Assembly (NCBI GenBank): GCA_003551265.1
Contig: PUMG01000280.1
Span: forward strand, 1 to 8,659
From: Halovenus sp.
GTDB taxonomy: Archaea > Halobacteriota > Halobacteria > Halobacteriales > Haloarculaceae
DNA length: 8,659 bases
Reading direction: 5' to 3'
Below, in pieces: positions 6,744 through 8,659 of this stretch. Each line of letters begins with the position of its first letter. The stretch's first letter is position 1. The position numbers and the translations under genes are program-made. The notes beneath the pieces were generated by a model. The model was given only the letters and a program-made list of their open reading frames with translations, had not been told where the DNA came from and did no database searches.

Positions 6744-6792
6744 GTAGGAGTGCTATACCGTGAGACTTTCTCACAGAGTAAGACCCTCCTAC
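6744..6792. repeat. Two nearly concentric inverted repeats between the regulator and aglG
   Basis: The outer arms GTAGGAG (6744-6750) and CTCCTAC (6786-6792) match perfectly over 7 bases. Inside them GTGAGA (6760-6765) and TCTCAC (6769-6774) match perfectly over 6 bases with a 3-base spacer. The centres (6768 and 6767) almost coincide. The block lies 40-88 bases before the regulator start and 48-96 bases before the aglG start, just outside both core promoters, where an operator would be expected. A further 8-base palindrome, CAACGTTG, is at 6733-6740. Confidence 0.5.
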
Positions 6793-6808
6793 TTCGATAA
6801 CCCACAAT

Positions 6809-6815
6809 GTTTATC
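6809..6815 (+). promoter_or_regulatory. TATA-like promoter element of the aglG-like gene
   Basis: GTTTATC is centred 28 bases before the ATG at 6840, fitting a leaderless transcript. It overlaps the alternative upstream ATG at 6807, which argues against that start. Confidence 0.55.
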
Positions 6816-6839
6816 GGCCGACCAGAGAAAAGACGGACG

Positions 6840-7760
6840 ATGAAGGTATCGGTCGTTATCTGTACGTACTCTCCGGACATCTACGAACACTTCTGTGAAG
6901 CTGTCGAGAGCGTACTGGCCCAGACCCACGACCCTGTCGAACTGGTTCTCGTTGTCGATGGCAACGAGGAACTCCACGAACGTGTCGTGGACGATTTCGG
7001 CGACCATCCTGCTGTCAAGACACACTGTAACGAGGAGAACGTCGGTCTCTCAGCGAGTCGGAACAACGCCCTGGAGTATGTCACCGGTGATGTCGTCGCG
7101 TTCATGGACGACGATGCCGTTGCGGACGAACGATGGATAGAAGAGCTCGTCACCGTGTACGAGTCGACCGACGCGATTGCTGCGGGAGGACGAATGACGC
7201 CGCTGTGGGTGGCGGGTAAGCCCCGCTTTCTTCCCGAGGAGTTCTACTGGCTGGTGGGCGTCAACCCGCCAGGGTTTGCCGAGGCAGACGAGGAGGTGCG
7301 AAACACCTACGGTTCGAACATCTCGTTTCGGGCGTGGGTGCTCGAGGAACTCGACGGGTTCGAAACACAGGTCGGGAGACAGGGAGAGAAGAATCTGCAG
7401 GCCGAGGAACCGGAGCTGTGTGTGCGGATGCAAGAGAGATACGGTCAGGGTGTCGTCTACAATCCCGACGCGACGGTTGGTCACAAGGTGTTCGCCTACC
7501 GAACCGAGTTTCGGTGGTTGCTCGAACGCTCGTTCTGGCAGGGCTACTCCAAACGTGGTCTCGAAACGGTCGTCTCCACAGAGGCAACCGACACGGAAAC
7601 AGCGTTTCTCGGTGAGTTGGTCTTCGAGTCGGTCCCCTCACGAATCGGTTCGTTCGTCCGCGGTCCGTCTCTTGCAAAACTGCTCCAGTTCATCACGCTG
7701 TTCGTGTTCACGGCGATGGTGGGGTTCGGCTACCTCTACGGGGTTTTGAAGTGGCGCTAA
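6840..7760 (+). CDS. aglG: Family 2 glycosyltransferase, AglG-like
   Basis: This GT-A fold glycosyltransferase probably adds a sugar to a dolichol-phosphate-linked glycan at the cytoplasmic face of the membrane. In Haloferax volcanii, AglG acts at the second sugar of the S-layer N-glycan. The 306-residue protein starts with the classic GT2 strand KVSVVICTYS (2-11), followed by ESVLAQTHDPVELVLVVDG (23-41). The nucleotide-sugar and metal site is FMDDDA (Asp90-92), preceded by NVGLSASRNNAL (67-78). The acceptor half has GGRMTPLWV (116-124), GSNISFR (158-164) and AEEPEL (188-193), the likely catalytic acids. FWQGYSKR (232-239) follows. A hydrophobic stretch (about 282-303) near the C-terminus should anchor it in the membrane. 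The ATG at 6840 is chosen over 6807 because of the TATA position and because the fold begins directly after it. The acceptor and sugar are not determinable here. It converges on a flippase gene with 5 bases between stops. Confidence 0.87.
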   Translation: MKVSVVICTYSPDIYEHFCEAVESVLAQTHDPVELVLVVDGNEELHERVVDDFGDHPAVKTHCNEENVGLSASRNNALEYVTGDVVAFMDDDAVADERWIEELVTVYESTDAIAAGGRMTPLWVAGKPRFLPEEFYWLVGVNPPGFAEADEEVRNTYGSNISFRAWVLEELDGFETQVGRQGEKNLQAEEPELCVRMQERYGQGVVYNPDATVGHKVFAYRTEFRWLLERSFWQGYSKRGLETVVSTEATDTETAFLGELVFESVPSRIGSFVRGPSLAKLLQFITLFVFTAMVGFGYLYGVLKWR

Positions 7761-7765
7761 TGGCG

Positions 7766-8659
7766 CTAGCCGCTCAGGTACGGGACATTGACTGGGAGAT
7801 TACGTTCGATTGTCGACCGAAGTCGCGAGGAGAGTACGAGAAGTGTGAGGAAGTAGAGACCGGCACCGATGCTGACGAGGACCAGCACGATGACGATGTT
7901 GTGCTGGAGGAGTTCGGTCGTCTCGATAGCAGTGTGTAGTCCGACGATGACGGCACCCATGAGGGCGGCGGCGAATACCTGGCGGCCGATTTCGGCGGCA
8001 GGTGTGTGGAACGTCAGAAGCCGATTCGCATAGTAGTACGCCAGCGAGAGTCCGGCCACGACCGAGAGGACGCTGGCGACTGCTGCTCCTTCGATTCCGT
8101 ACTGCCAGATGAGCACGACGTTGAGACTGGCGTTCACTGCGGCAAAGACGAGGTTGACACGAAATGCGAGATCTGGTCTGTCGACCCCGTTCAACGCGTT
8201 GACCAGTTGCTTCTGGTAGGAGTACAACAGAATGGCGAAAATCAGCAGTCCCAACACAGTGGCACCCTCGACGAATTCGGGACCGTAGATCTGCATCAGT
8301 TCCTCGGCGAGGAGAAGACCACCGACAAATCCGGGAATGACAATTAACCCGGTGAACGCCAGCGAATCTTCGATTAGTCCGGCGACAGCATCCTTTTTCT
8401 CCTGTGTGGATTTGTGACTGATCTCTGGAAACATCGTCGACGAGATTGCGCTGCTGAACAACTGGAGGAACTTCGAAAGTGACCAGGCGACAGCGTAGAT
8501 ACCGACAGCGGCAGACGGAACGAACACACCGAGAATGAGGATATCGATGTCGTTGAATATCCTCGATTTCATCTTCCCCAGCCAGGAGTACTTGGCGTAG
8601 TCGAACAGACTGCGGAAGTGAAACAGAGTCGGTCGCTTTGGACGTGTTTTCATCAGGTA
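7766..8659 (-). CDS. C-terminal part of a polysaccharide/lipid-linked oligosaccharide flippase (MATE/Wzx-like)
   Basis: Only the last 297 residues are in the window; the N-terminus lies beyond the right edge. An ATG at 8653 is in frame but is probably internal, since the visible part starts in the middle of the fold. About seven or eight membrane segments can be seen, including ILILGVFVPSAAVGIYAV, LAFTGLIVIPGFVGGLLLA, FRVNLVFAAVNASLNVVLIW and a C-terminal HNIVIVLVLVSIGAGLYFLT. The segments YSWLGKMKSRIFNDIDILIL and NALNGVDRPDLAFRVN are typical of haloarchaeal Wzx/AglR-like transporters. These move lipid-linked glycans across the membrane for N-glycosylation or exopolysaccharide assembly. The neighbouring glycosyltransferase supports such a role. 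Whether it is AglR itself or another flippase of the family cannot be told from the fragment. Confidence 0.87.
   Translation of the reverse strand, partial: YLMKTRPKRPTLFHFRSLFDYAKYSWLGKMKSRIFNDIDILILGVFVPSAAVGIYAVAWSLSKFLQLFSSAISSTMFPEISHKSTQEKKDAVAGLIEDSLAFTGLIVIPGFVGGLLLAEELMQIYGPEFVEGATVLGLLIFAILLYSYQKQLVNALNGVDRPDLAFRVNLVFAAVNASLNVVLIWQYGIEGAAVASVLSVVAGLSLAYYYANRLLTFHTPAAEIGRQVFAAALMGAVIVGLHTAIETTELLQHNIVIVLVLVSIGAGLYFLTLLVLSSRLRSTIERNLPVNVPYLSG

Noticed and set aside
6807..6839. 11-residue N-terminal extension of the aglG-like protein from the ATG at 6807
   Set aside because: The extension precedes the first strand of the GT2 fold, and the best TATA element overlaps it, pointing to a start at 6840.
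1..8659. CRISPR array, insertion sequence or other mobile element
   Set aside because: No regularly spaced repeats, transposase-like protein or paired terminal repeats with target duplications were seen.

Overview
The window reads as chromosomal DNA from a halophilic archaeon (class Halobacteria). The proteins are strongly acidic (Asp/Glu-rich). The gene set is haloarchaeal: a NucS/EndoMS nuclease, an AglG-type glycosyltransferase, a short winged-helix regulator of a haloarchaeal type, and a tiny one-segment membrane protein. Most genes have an AT-rich TATA-like element centred about 26-30 bases before the start codon and no Shine-Dalgarno motif, which is the leaderless arrangement usual in this group. 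I cannot name the genus.

Layout. Bases 1-195 (minus) hold the N-terminus of a probable ATP-grasp-type protein cut by the window edge. Bases 196-416 are non-coding and carry one dyad. Then come pyrF (417-1214, minus) and rpiA (1374-2054, minus), separated by 159 bases containing a large imperfect hairpin. rpiA is divergent from mutS (2115-4808, plus) across 60 bases with one TATA-like element exactly midway between the two start codons. mutS converges, with a 15-base gap, on nucS (4824-5549, minus). Upstream of nucS on the same strand lie an unknown cysteine-rich protein (5600-6091), a 56-residue membrane protein (6142-6312) and a small winged-helix regulator (6375-6704); the first two and nucS appear to have their own promoters. 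The regulator is divergent from an aglG-like glycosyltransferase (6840-7760, plus) across 135 bases containing two nearly concentric inverted repeats. The glycosyltransferase converges on a polysaccharide flippase (7766 to the right edge, minus, partial).

How the genes work together. pyrF completes UMP synthesis, and rpiA supplies ribose-5-phosphate, the precursor of PRPP, so the pair fits nucleotide synthesis. mutS and nucS belong to two different mismatch-repair routes (MutS-type recognition and EndoMS-type double-strand cleavage) and lie tail to tail with no mutL in view. The glycosyltransferase and flippase are typical of a surface-glycan or N-glycosylation locus that starts at the right end. 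No tRNA, rRNA, CRISPR array or insertion sequence was seen. The points most worth a second look are the mutS/nucS pairing, the rpiA-pyrF hairpin, the symmetrical rpiA/mutS promoter and the nested dyads in front of aglG.
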